From positions 51,179 through 115,178 of the forward strand of contig URIT01000002.1 of assembly GCA_900547945.1 (NCBI GenBank): DNA of 64,000 bases, read 5' to 3'. Made by a program: the position numbers and the translations under genes. The stretch is from an uncultured bacterium (lineage in GTDB: Bacteria; Verrucomicrobiota; Kiritimatiellia; RFP12; UBA1067). A model generated the notes under the pieces. That model was not told the DNA's origin, did no database searches, and saw only the letters and a program-made list of their open reading frames with translations. This document shows, one piece after another, positions 39,151 through 46,673 of this stretch; positions within the stretch are counted from its first letter, which is position 1, and each line of letters starts with the position of its first letter.

Positions 39151-39330
39151 ATGGATAACTCAATAGTTAATGATGTAGTTAAGGCATTGATTTCATTTTT
39201 CCTTGGCGGAGGAGTGGGCTGCTTGATAGGTATCAAAATTGGTGTCAATAAGACAATTAAGCAACATCAAAAAAGTGGCGATCATTCAACCCTGGCGCAA
39301 ATTGGAGTTGTTGAAAATGGGGAACATTAA
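39151..39330 (+). CDS. 59-residue membrane peptide overlapping the next gene
   Basis: MDNSIVNDVVKALISFFLGG then GVGCLIGIKIGV, one hydrophobic helix, followed by NKTIKQHQKSGDHSTLAQIG and VVENGEH. AAAGGAG precedes the ATG (9-base gap). The tail is very like the start of the next protein (IKQVQKAGDGSSVAQIG), sharing IKQ-x-QK-x-GD-x-S-x-x-AQIG. It overlaps that gene by 14 bases in another frame. Too short for most gene finders, but the site, overlap and shared motif argue that it is real. Perhaps a membrane partner of the next protein. Confidence 0.7.
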   Translation: MDNSIVNDVVKALISFFLGGGVGCLIGIKIGVNKTIKQHQKSGDHSTLAQIGVVENGEH

Positions 39331-40444
39331 GCAAGTTCAAAAAGCAGGAGATGGGTCTTCTGTTGCTCAAATTGGGATGATTAACAACTATGGTATTGAT
39401 GAAAAGCGAGTCCGTGAAATATGCGACGAGAAGATCCAATATGCAATTCATGATCTAACATCAGAAGCCTGTACTAAAGCAACTCAAAAAGTTTATGATT
39501 TCATAACACTTCTTCTCGCGAAGATTTCAGAGCGGAAGATGGATTTGTCCGCATTCGCGGAGCCAAGCTTTCAAAGAGAGTTGATAAAGGCACAGACATT
39601 TTCAGCAGTATCAGACCGCAAAACGGATGTAGAAATGCTCTCGGAATTATTGTTAGCGCGAATGAATGGTAAGTTGAAGCGCAAGACCAAGACTGGTATT
39701 AGTCGTGCAATGGAGGTCGTTGCAGAACTTGACGATGATGAGCTACTTGGCCTTACAGTTGTTTTCTTAGTTCTATCAACATCTCCTACTGCCCAGCTAG
39801 GAGCCGAATCATGTTTGGGATTAGATGCCCTAGAACGGGTTTTCTCTAAGTTTCCTCTTGATGAACTTCCAAATGTGACAGCGTGGATTGAAAATCTGAA
39901 TATCTTAGATGCCGTCATAATAAGCCCATTTGGTGGCTTCTCTAAGTTCCATGATATTCTTGAGTCAAAAATGAGTGGTTATGTTTGCGTTGGAATAGGG
40001 AAAGATGCTCCAGAACTATTGAAAGCAAAGTCTTTGTTGCGAACAGCTTTGCTGTCGGATTCGTTTTTGTGTGAAAATGAGTTTCTTGAAGGGTATTATC
40101 GATTACCTGTTGTTAATATTTCAGATGTTAGGACATTGTCTTTGCACAAAATGTTTCAGGATTCATCCACAGGAAAAATAATTAATATCCCAGTGCCCAT
40201 GACGGAAGATGTTATTAGAACGTTGTCAGATATTTCCGCATTGTATAATAAGGATGCTAAATTGATGTCTGAAGTGAAACAAAAATTTGAAGCAAAGTTA
40301 AAGGCTTATCCTACATTGTATAAGGTGCAACAATGGTTTGATAATTTGAAGATGTCGTTTAATATTACAAAGGTAGGAAAGGCGCTGGCGTATGTAAACG
40401 GAAAACGATATGCACCAGAATTGCCAGAACTGTCGTTGGAGTAA
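39317..40444 (+). CDS. LPO_1073/Vpar_1526-like protein (possible defence)
   Basis: 375 residues. MGNIKQVQKAGDGSSVAQIG, then MINNYGIDEKRVREICDEKI, a repeat-like N-terminal segment followed by a helical domain (FSAVSDRKTDVEMLSELLLA, GISRAMEVVAELDDDELLGL TVVF). I recall the order N-terminal Gln/Gly/Asn-rich motif, NNYGI..EAREI, Q...AQ..YA..GD..L...L as the LPO_1073/Vpar_1526 group, whose role is not established. The ATG is preceded by GGAG and sits inside the membrane peptide gene. Low GC. Between the AbiH-like gene and an unknown paralogue pair. Confidence 0.65.
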   Translation: MGNIKQVQKAGDGSSVAQIGMINNYGIDEKRVREICDEKIQYAIHDLTSEACTKATQKVYDFITLLLAKISERKMDLSAFAEPSFQRELIKAQTFSAVSDRKTDVEMLSELLLARMNGKLKRKTKTGISRAMEVVAELDDDELLGLTVVFLVLSTSPTAQLGAESCLGLDALERVFSKFPLDELPNVTAWIENLNILDAVIISPFGGFSKFHDILESKMSGYVCVGIGKDAPELLKAKSLLRTALLSDSFLCENEFLEGYYRLPVVNISDVRTLSLHKMFQDSSTGKIINIPVPMTEDVIRTLSDISALYNKDAKLMSEVKQKFEAKLKAYPTLYKVQQWFDNLKMSFNITKVGKALAYVNGKRYAPELPELSLE

Positions 40445-40742
40445 GACGATTTGTTGGGTATGACATTCTAAATAAGACATTGATAATTGTAAGCGATGGG
40501 AGGCTCATTTCTGGTGTTTTGTGTATAGGTGGCGTGCGAAGGCCCGGTGGGCACGTTGGCTTTGCAGAAGGTGGGGTGGGGGAGTCCGCTCTTCTTGCGC
40601 GAGGATGAGGCATGTCGAAAGGAATGATAATGAATAAAGGCACACAGATGATAGAGTTCTGGCAGCTGTGGCGTGACGGTTGCTTGAAATAGATTTACAA
40701 AGCTCATGAATTCATGATCCGACTAACAGAGTGAGACGAGAA
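40445..40742. other. Gap with a broken gene fragment
   Basis: About 300 bases containing only a short AlbA_2-like remnant (40624-40692). No intact gene seen. Confidence 0.5.
40624..40692 (+). pseudogene. AlbA_2-type N-terminal remnant
   Basis: A 22-codon frame, ...TQMIEFWQLWRDGCLK stop, resembles the start of AlbA_2 (DNA-binding/ATP-binding) proteins, which begin E-x-Q-x-x-EFK-x-x-WRDEYLK. It ends where the rest of the domain should follow. A second remnant of the same kind lies at 42655-42918. Confidence 0.45.
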
Positions 40743-41360
40743 ATGAAAAGTCGTAAGGTGAACCCAGGTAACGAGAAGTCAATTCCCGGAATAGCAGATG
40801 AAATGGCACGCACGGCGGTCAAGTCCTTGTGCAAGGACGGGAAGCTGACGCCGCAGGGGCGGAGTCTTGCGAAGTTAATGGATCGGATAATGCCCGCTGA
40901 GAAGGTGGATGAGTGGGGCTGGAATCTCTCGCGCAAGGAACGGGCGGCGATCAAGCGGCGGGCGGCGGAGAAAAGGGCGGCGGATGAGGCGCGGCGAGCC
41001 GAGGCGCGCGCCCGCGCAGCGTACAGGCGGCGGCTCAAGGCGCTCGAGAATGATGGTGAAATCAATGGCCACATTCAGATGAAATGGGCGTTTATGGAGA
41101 CTTTCAGGGAATTGAAGCGGCGTGGTTTTTCAATCCGGCGGATGAATGCGATGAGACGCGCCGTCGAGGCGCGGATTTGCGAGTGGGACGGGCTTTGCCA
41201 TAGGGACTATGTGGAATATTTTGTTTACGACTATTACCGCGAATGCGGGAAGCTGTTTGTTGAACTGTTCCCCAAAGAAAAGAAGGCAAAGGCAAGAAGG
41301 ATGTGGGCACACGCATTGGAACCATTCAAACGCCCCGAACCCTGGTTCTGCCCAGCATGA
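40743..41360 (+). CDS. Unknown helical protein, paralogue 1
   Basis: 205 residues, no recognised domain. A very basic central coiled-coil segment (KERAAIKRRAAEKRAADEAR) is flanked by WGWNLSRK and, after it, MKWAFMETFRELKRRGFSI. The end reads KRPEPWFCPA. It is clearly related to the protein at 42001-42624, with 74 identical bases around the central segment (40899-40972 and 42157-42230). The ATG at 40743 follows an AGACGAGAA stretch. Placed between the defence genes and the second copy of the methylase 3'-end repeat. Confidence 0.6.
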   Translation: MKSRKVNPGNEKSIPGIADEMARTAVKSLCKDGKLTPQGRSLAKLMDRIMPAEKVDEWGWNLSRKERAAIKRRAAEKRAADEARRAEARARAAYRRRLKALENDGEINGHIQMKWAFMETFRELKRRGFSIRRMNAMRRAVEARICEWDGLCHRDYVEYFVYDYYRECGKLFVELFPKEKKAKARRMWAHALEPFKRPEPWFCPA

Positions 41361-41370
41361 ACACACGGGA

Positions 41371-41406
41371 AAGTTCATCGAATCCATGATCAAGCCGATG
41401 GAGTGA
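41371..41406. repeat. 3'-end repeat of the methylase gene, copy 2
   Basis: 36 bases, AAGTTCATCGAATCCATGAT then CAAGCCGATGGAGTGA, two changes from copy 1. It lies 10 bases after the end of unknown paralogue 1 and continues into GTGACATG as copy 3 also does. Confidence 0.88.
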
Positions 41407-41458
41407 TGTGACATGGGATTTTTCAAGTCGTTAGTCAAATTATTCAAGGGAGGCGACA

Positions 41459-41659
41459 ATGCCGAAAGAGCTGAAGAACGTGTTTCTGGAAGGGATGGAC
41501 GTGAGCGTCGAATCGTTCATTCGTTCCCGTCCATCCGAGAGCGAGCCATATCTGATATCTGCGGCATTCGAGTGCTTACGGCAGCATGCGCCGATGAACG
41601 AAGCCGAGATACTCGGCAGATGTCGTCGGATCCGATACGCCGAGAGAGCTGCGCATTGA
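41459..41659 (+). CDS. Hypothetical small protein
   Basis: 66 residues, MPKELKNVFLEGMDVSVESF onwards, with a strong AGGGAGG site 6 bases before the ATG. An overlapping frame from 41413 (MGFFKSLVKLFKGGDN) has no site. No family recognised; it may be part of a broken gene whose C-terminal piece is the kinase-like fragment just downstream. Confidence 0.35.
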   Translation: MPKELKNVFLEGMDVSVESFIRSRPSESEPYLISAAFECLRQHAPMNEAEILGRCRRIRYAERAAH

Positions 41660-41710
41660 TAGACGCGGCGAAGAGACGGGATATTTTGTCGAGACAGCTC
41701 TGAAATCAGT

Positions 41711-41974
41711 TTGCAGCCAGAAGAGCGATATTCATTCGACAATGATTTCCTGTTCGTGACTGACGTCGGACAAGATGGGGATAATGTACTCCTGGATGAC
41801 GACGGAATGCTGCGGTTCATTGATCCGATAATTGGCTTCAAGAAACCTTTGCTTAATCTTTTGACATCGGCATTGGAGGGAGGGTCTCATATCAATGAAT
41901 TGCTTTTTGCCATATACGGCATCACCAAGTCCGAGCAGAAGTTCATCGAATCCCTCATCAAGCCGATGGAGTGA
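41711..41974 (+). pseudogene. Polyvalent-protein-kinase-like fragment joined to the methylase end
   Basis: The frame reads YSFDNDFLFVTDVGQDGDNV then LLDDDGMLRFIDPIIGFK, resembling the C-terminal DV-x-x-x-NVL-x-D-x-x-G-x-x-x-FIDPI part of polyvalent kinase-like proteins. It then runs without a stop into LLFAIYGITKSEQKFIESLI KPME, the methylase C-terminus. A chimera of two gene ends: most likely a product of recombination at the repeat, not a functional enzyme. Confidence 0.5.
41914..41974. repeat. 3'-end repeat of the methylase gene, copy 3
   Basis: 61 bases, 59 identical to 37903-37963. It ends at TGA, followed by CATGAC. It forms the end of the chimeric fragment 41711-41974 and lies 26 bases before unknown paralogue 2. 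Confidence 0.92.
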
Positions 41975-42000
41975 CATGACTAAGCCTACGGAGTGGAAGA

Positions 42001-42624
42001 ATGGCACGACGAAAAGCAAAGACAGAAGGCGAGAAATCAATCCGCGAAACGGCGGATGAAGTGACTCGCGCGACGATGCGCAAGGTGAGTCGTGACGGGA
42101 AGTTGACGGTCAAAGGGCAGAGGCTTGCGAAGCTGCTTGATCGCGCATTACCTGACGAGAAGGTGGATGAGTGGGGCTGGAATCTCTCGCGCAAGGAACG
42201 GGCGGCGATCAAGCGGCGGGCGGCGGAGAAGAAGGCCGCCGAGGAAAAGAAGAAAGCGGAGGCGCGTGCCCGCGCCGCATATCGGCGGAAGCAAAGGAAG
42301 CTTGAAGAGAACGGCTTATTGGAGGGGTTTGCGCAAATCAACTGGGCGTTCATGGCGGCGCGTGACGAACTGAAGCGACGCGGGTTTTCGCTGGAGTTGA
42401 TGAACAAGCTCAAGGGGGATATCGTGGCGCGAATCTCGCCTTGGAACAAACAGCATCACGCCGACTACGTGAACTACTTCATCTACCAGTACTACCTTTC
42501 ATGCAGCGAGGTGCAGATTGAAACGCTGCCCGCCGATCAACAGGAACCGGCGCGGAAGGAATGGGAGAAAGTCCTGCGCCCGTTCAAGCGCCGCGAACCA
42601 TGGCTTTGCCCGGCGCGGAAATGA
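42001..42624 (+). CDS. Unknown helical protein, paralogue 2
   Basis: 207 residues, paralogue of 40743-41360: MARRKAKTEGEKSIRETADE, DEKVDEWGWNLSRKERAAIK, then a Lys/Glu/Ala-rich coiled coil (AEKKAAEEKKKAEARARAAY), INWAFMAARDELKRRGFSLE and KRREPWLCPARK. Both share the order GKLT..G..LAKL-DR, WGWNLSRKERAAIKRR and REPW-CPA. No domain recognised. GGAAGA precedes the ATG. Having two copies, each beside a copy of the methylase-end repeat, suggests they are cargo of the same element type. Confidence 0.6.
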   Translation: MARRKAKTEGEKSIRETADEVTRATMRKVSRDGKLTVKGQRLAKLLDRALPDEKVDEWGWNLSRKERAAIKRRAAEKKAAEEKKKAEARARAAYRRKQRKLEENGLLEGFAQINWAFMAARDELKRRGFSLELMNKLKGDIVARISPWNKQHHADYVNYFIYQYYLSCSEVQIETLPADQQEPARKEWEKVLRPFKRREPWLCPARK

Positions 42625-42654
42625 GATGTGGCACAGTCTTCTGAAAGATACGGC

Positions 42655-42918
42655 ATGAAACGAGAACCGCAGATAGTAGAGTTCAAGCAGTCGTGGCACA
42701 ACGAGTACTTGAAACATGGCGTATGCCACGATCGTTCGGGTTCGACGAAGCAGGAACTGACGGGAATTGCCTTGCAGCAGTTCATCCTGAAGAAGATGGG
42801 GCGCACATGGGATGATGTAGGGAATGAACGTGCGACGATTGAGGATATTGATTGCGTGGCTATTGATTATTTCCCCAGAGAAGTTGACGAAACTTCGTAT
42901 TGCAGACATCTCGTGTGA
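42655..42918 (+). pseudogene. AlbA_2-family protein with internal deletion
   Basis: Starts MKREPQIVEFKQSWHNEYLK (the AlbA_2 start) and jumps directly to RSGSTKQELTGIALQQFILK, KMGRTWDDV and EDIDCVAIDYF, which lie about 100 residues later in full-length relatives. The middle of the ATPase/DNA-binding domain is therefore deleted. It ends 22 bases before the IS30-type element. Probably inactive. Confidence 0.6.
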
Positions 42919-42940
42919 ATCGGGGACCTTTCTGCAAGTG

Positions 42941-44675
42941 TCGATTGAAAAAGTAAGTGGGCAGGGGCGACGGGGGAACCCGCCCGGTTAGTCGTGCAAA
43001 CGAAAGCGCCCACTTCCCCCTGCAGGCGGGAAATGGCATCCTTTCCGCCCGGCGCGGCAATTCCGCCGCGCCGCAACGAAGAAAGGATGCCGACATGGCA
43101 ACCAGGAAAGAGAGGAACAAGCACCTGACGGACGACCTGCGCCTTGCGCTGGAAGCCGCGCTGCGCGAGCGCAAGCCGTTCGCTCAGATCAGCCGCGAGA
43201 CGGGGATCCCCCGATCGACCGTCAAGCGGGAGGTAATGAACCGCCGCGTGGAGTCCGCCAAGACGTTCTACGGGCGCAGGTTCAACCCGTGCGTCCACCG
43301 CGACGAATGCCGCGCGACGGGCCTGCGCGGGAGGCCGGGCTGCACGCGGGGCTGCGCGAGCTGCGGCATCAGGTGCCACGGGGGCTCGTGCCCGCGCTTC
43401 GAGGAGGAGCGCTGCCCGTGCCTCGCCGCGCCGCCCTACGTCTGCAACGGCCGCCCCGACGAGCAGCGCTGCCGCCTGCGCAAGCACTACTACCTGCACA
43501 AGATTGCGCACGAGGGCTACCGCAGGACCCTGACGGAGTCGCGGCAGGGCGTCAACCTCACCGAGGGCGAGCTTCGGGCCATCAACGAGACCCTCGTCCC
43601 CGCGCTCAACAGAGGGCAGAGCCCGCACCACGCCATGGTCTCCGCCCCTGCGTCGTTCGGGATATGCGAGCGCACCGTCTACAACTACGTCAACGCAGGC
43701 GTCCTGTCCGCCAAGCGCCACAACCTGCCCATGGCCGTGCGCTACAAGAAGCGCAGGGGCGCGCCCGTCGCGCACAAGGTGGACCGCCGCTGCACGGAGG
43801 GCCGCGCATGGGAGGACTACCTCGCCTTCCTGTCCGCGAACCCGGGCGTGCAGGCGCCGCAGGCCGACACCGTCGAGGGCGGCAGGGGCGACAGGCGCGT
43901 CCTTCTGACGGCCATGTTCCCGATGACGGGCTTCATGGTCGCCCGGCTCATGCCCGGCAAGTGCGCCAAGCACGTCGCCGACGCCTTCAACTGGCTGTAC
44001 GCGGCGTCCGGGCCGGACACCTTCCGGCTCCTCTTCCCGGCCGTGCTCAAGGACAACGGCGCCGAGTTCTCCAACCCCCTCGCGGTCGAGACCGCCCCGG
44101 ACGACGGAACGCGGAGGACGAAGGTGTTCTACGCGCGCCCGTACACGGCGACGGACAAGGCGCACGTCGAGCGCAACCACGAGTACATCCGCCGCATCGT
44201 GTTCAAGGGCGAGAGCTTCGATTCGCTCTCGCAGACGCAGGTGGACCTGATGATGTCGCACGTCAACGGCAACGCCCGCGCGTCGCTGATGGACGACGAC
44301 AGCCATCCTTGCAGAACGCCGTACGAGAGGTTCGCCTTCGAGTACGGCGAGGAGATCGCGCGCAGGCTCGGGATCGTCCCGATCCCGCTCAGGGAGGTGA
44401 CCCTCCGCCCGGAACTCCTCGAAGTGAGGTAGAGCCCCGAGCGCATGGCCGGACAGGGGCCGGAACCAGGGGATGCCCAGTTAGTACCTCGGAAAGCGAA
44501 TCCTGCGCATCTTCACGGCCTTGCCATGCCCGCTTTCTCCTGCAAAGACACCTCAAACACCGGAAAAACCGTGCCAGGCCCTAACGACTCAAGGAAAACC
44601 CGTGTCATCATATCCAAGAAAAAAGCGACTTTCCACGCCCGTCCGTCGCCCCTGCCCACTTACCTTTGCAATCGA
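42941..44675 (+). mobile_element. IS30-type insertion sequence with 33-bp inverted repeats
   Basis: Left end 42941-42973 (TCGATTGAAAAAGTAAGTGG then GCAGGGGCGACGG) and right end 44643-44675 are inverted copies with two mismatches. One transposase gene fills the interior and both ends are present, so the element may be active. 1735 bases. No clear target duplication was found at the edges. Confidence 0.85.
43095..44432 (+). CDS. IS30-family transposase
   Basis: 445 residues. N-terminal helix-turn-helix RKPFAQISRETGIPRSTVKR, a cysteine-rich segment (CRATGLRGRPGCTRGCASCG, then RCHGGSCPRFEEERCPC), a second HTH near APASFGICERTVYNYVNAG and the DDE core: QADTVEGGRGDRRVLLTAMF, LKDNGAEFSNP and ATDKAHVERNHEYIRRIVFK. 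The start at 43095 has AAAGGAT about 6 bases upstream. Apparently intact. The cysteine-rich region is unusual and is shared with some IS30-type transposases only. Confidence 0.88.
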   Translation: MATRKERNKHLTDDLRLALEAALRERKPFAQISRETGIPRSTVKREVMNRRVESAKTFYGRRFNPCVHRDECRATGLRGRPGCTRGCASCGIRCHGGSCPRFEEERCPCLAAPPYVCNGRPDEQRCRLRKHYYLHKIAHEGYRRTLTESRQGVNLTEGELRAINETLVPALNRGQSPHHAMVSAPASFGICERTVYNYVNAGVLSAKRHNLPMAVRYKKRRGAPVAHKVDRRCTEGRAWEDYLAFLSANPGVQAPQADTVEGGRGDRRVLLTAMFPMTGFMVARLMPGKCAKHVADAFNWLYAASGPDTFRLLFPAVLKDNGAEFSNPLAVETAPDDGTRRTKVFYARPYTATDKAHVERNHEYIRRIVFKGESFDSLSQTQVDLMMSHVNGNARASLMDDDSHPCRTPYERFAFEYGEEIARRLGIVPIPLREVTLRPELLEVR

Positions 44676-44696
44676 TAGGGATTTTTTATGCGGGTT

Positions 44697-45512
44697 TTAG
44701 TGTCCGTCGCGTCCGCCCCCCTTCGGCTTTTCCTTCATGCCCACGCCGAGGGCGTTCTGGATCCGCACGATCAGCGTCCAGGGGAAGAGGGCGAAGACGA
44801 GCGCCTTGGCGGCCTCGCGCATGCGGATTCCAAGCGGCGGCGTCGAACGCTTCGAGAAGTCGTAGGCAATGCCGTTCTCCTTCAGCGCGCGCACGCCCCA
44901 CGGTTCCCAGTAGCCCTTGTGGACCGCATCGACGAAGGGGAACTCGCGCGTGGGCGTGACAAGGAGAGGGCGCGTCTCGCCCGCCAGCATGAAGGAACCC
45001 AGCCGTTCAAATTCCCAGGCGCTCCGATTCCGCACGGCCAGACCGCGCAGATAGCCGCGGTTCCAGATCCCCGCCTGGCAGGTCACGCAGTAGGCGACGT
45101 TCTTCGGGAACGCAAACAGCCGATCCTCCCCCGACCCGAACGGCATGCGGCCAGGCGGATTCGGATTGAGCCGCAGGTTGGCGGCATCGAACGCCTTTGC
45201 CTGTTCCAGACGGCGGAGGAACTGCGCCGTGTCGACGGGGCGGACAAGGTAGTAGTCGTCCATCATCAGCAGCACGTAGGGCGTCGCAATCCGGTCAAGC
45301 GCCTCCACGAGCATTTCGCACCAGCACTTGCCTTTCCCCGTCAGCACCACCCGGTCAAACCCCGCCGCCGGCAGCGTCTCCGTCACGAGAACCGTCTCGA
45401 ACGGACAGTCCGGCCAATACTTCTGCTTCAGCGTGGCGAAGGGCCCGACGACGTCGGCATAGGCATCGCAGGACGCGACAAGAACAGTGCAGTCTCGGCT
45501 TTTCGTACACAT
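44697..45512 (-). CDS. Glycosyltransferase-like protein (GT-A type)
   Basis: 271 residues. TVLVASCDAYADVVGPFATL at the N-terminus, then VLLMMDDYYLVRPVDTAQFL, a DxD-like metal motif, and later FVDAVHKGYWEPWG. The pattern suggests a nucleotide-sugar transferase for a surface glycan, but the substrate is unknown. The start at 45512 is 7 bases after a TATAAT (45525-45520), so the mRNA would be leaderless or nearly so. It lies just right of the IS30-type element. Confidence 0.65.
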   Translation of the reverse strand: MCTKSRDCTVLVASCDAYADVVGPFATLKQKYWPDCPFETVLVTETLPAAGFDRVVLTGKGKCWCEMLVEALDRIATPYVLLMMDDYYLVRPVDTAQFLRRLEQAKAFDAANLRLNPNPPGRMPFGSGEDRLFAFPKNVAYCVTCQAGIWNRGYLRGLAVRNRSAWEFERLGSFMLAGETRPLLVTPTREFPFVDAVHKGYWEPWGVRALKENGIAYDFSKRSTPPLGIRMREAAKALVFALFPWTLIVRIQNALGVGMKEKPKGGGRDGH

Positions 45513-45555
45513 GCCCCGGATTATAGCACACGCCCCGCCCGGAGGCGAGTCCGCA

Positions 45556-45584
45556 TTGACCCCATCGTGAGAATCGGCTACAAT
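45556..45584 (+). promoter_or_regulatory. Leaderless sigma70 promoter of tilS
   Basis: TTGACC at 45556-45561 and TACAAT at 45579-45584 are separated by 17 bases. The expected transcription start falls on the A of the ATG at 45591. Confidence 0.75.
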
Positions 45585-45590
45585 CTCACC

Positions 45591-46673
45591 ATGCCCCACA
45601 GCTCCACGACGCCTCCTTCCCTCCACCGCCGCATCGGCCTCGCCGTCTCCGGCGGCGCCGACTCCACCGCCCTTCTCGTCCTGATGGCCGACCTCCGCGC
45701 GGCGTTCAACTTCGATGCCGTCGTCCTGCACGTCGACCACGGGCTCCGTCCGGACTCCGCCACCGACGCCCGGTTCGTGAAACGCCTCGCGGCGGACTTC
45801 GGACTCCCCTTCCATGCAACCCGCGCGCACATTGTCCGCCAGCCGCGCGAGTCGCTTGAAATGGCGGCCCGCCGCGTACGCCTCGCGTTCTTCGCGCGCA
45901 TGGCGAAGCGCCTCCGGCTCGACGCCATCGCCACGGGCCACCACGCCGACGATGTGGCCGAGACCTTCCTCCTCCGCCTCGCGCGCGGTGCGGGTCCGGA
46001 CGGCCTCGCCGGCCTCAAGCGCATCTCCCATGTCGGCCCCCTCACCTTCATCCGCCCCCTTCTCGACCTGCGCGACGCCGACCTGCGCGCCTTTCTCGCG
46101 CGGCGCGGCATCGCCTGGCGCGAAGACGCCACCAACACCGACCTTTCCATCCCCCGCAACAAGGTGCGCCATCTCATCCTCCCCTGGCTGCGGACGCACC
46201 TCGACCCATGCCTCACCGAACACCTCTGCAGGACGGCCGCCATCCTCCGGGGCGAGCTGGTGCGCCCCGCCCCGGAAGCCGATGCGCAGGAGAAGGCCCC
46301 GCCGCCCCGCTCGTTCACGCTGACGGTCACGCCGTCCTCGGGCTTCATTCGCCACCCCCCCTCCGCCATCGGCACGCTCCCGGTGGCCTGCGAACTGTCC
46401 CGCACCAAGCTTGCGGGACGCACGCTGGCGCTGCGCCCGTGGCGCGCCGGCGACCGCATCGCCCCCACGGGCATGGGTGGGCGGTCGCGCAAGCTCCAGG
46501 ACGTTTTCGTCACCGCCAAGGTCCCGCCCGGAATCCGCGCCACCCTTCCCGTCCTCGCGGACGCCGCGACGGGCGACATCCTCTGGGTCCCCGGCTACCG
46601 CATCGCCGAGGCGGTCGCCGTGGAATCGGCAACCGCCCCAAGCTGGACCTTCAGGCTGGAAGGGAGAAACTAG
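45591..46673 (+). CDS. tilS: tRNA(Ile)-lysidine synthase
   Basis: Converts C34 of tRNA-Ile(CAU) to lysidine, using ATP and lysine, so AUA is read as isoleucine. 360 residues with the PP-loop LAVSGGADSTALLVLMADL, VVLHVDHGLRPDS, AIATGHHADDVAETFLLRLA, WREDATNTD and NKVRHLILPWL. C-terminal RAGDRIAPTGMGGRSRKLQD belongs to the TilS C-domain. Transcribed from the promoter at 45556-45584. Its stop shares CTAG with the stop of the FadL gene on the other strand. Confidence 0.94.
   Translation: MPHSSTTPPSLHRRIGLAVSGGADSTALLVLMADLRAAFNFDAVVLHVDHGLRPDSATDARFVKRLAADFGLPFHATRAHIVRQPRESLEMAARRVRLAFFARMAKRLRLDAIATGHHADDVAETFLLRLARGAGPDGLAGLKRISHVGPLTFIRPLLDLRDADLRAFLARRGIAWREDATNTDLSIPRNKVRHLILPWLRTHLDPCLTEHLCRTAAILRGELVRPAPEADAQEKAPPPRSFTLTVTPSSGFIRHPPSAIGTLPVACELSRTKLAGRTLALRPWRAGDRIAPTGMGGRSRKLQDVFVTAKVPPGIRATLPVLADAATGDILWVPGYRIAEAVAVESATAPSWTFRLEGRN

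Noticed and set aside
41209..41406. Frame ending in FIESMIKPME at 41406
   Set aside because: It reads unknown paralogue 1 in the wrong frame and only then picks up the methylase-end repeat.
41413..41703. Frame from 41413 (MGFFKSLVKLFKGGDN...)
   Set aside because: No ribosome site, then an Arg/Asp-rich tail; it overlaps a better frame at 41459.
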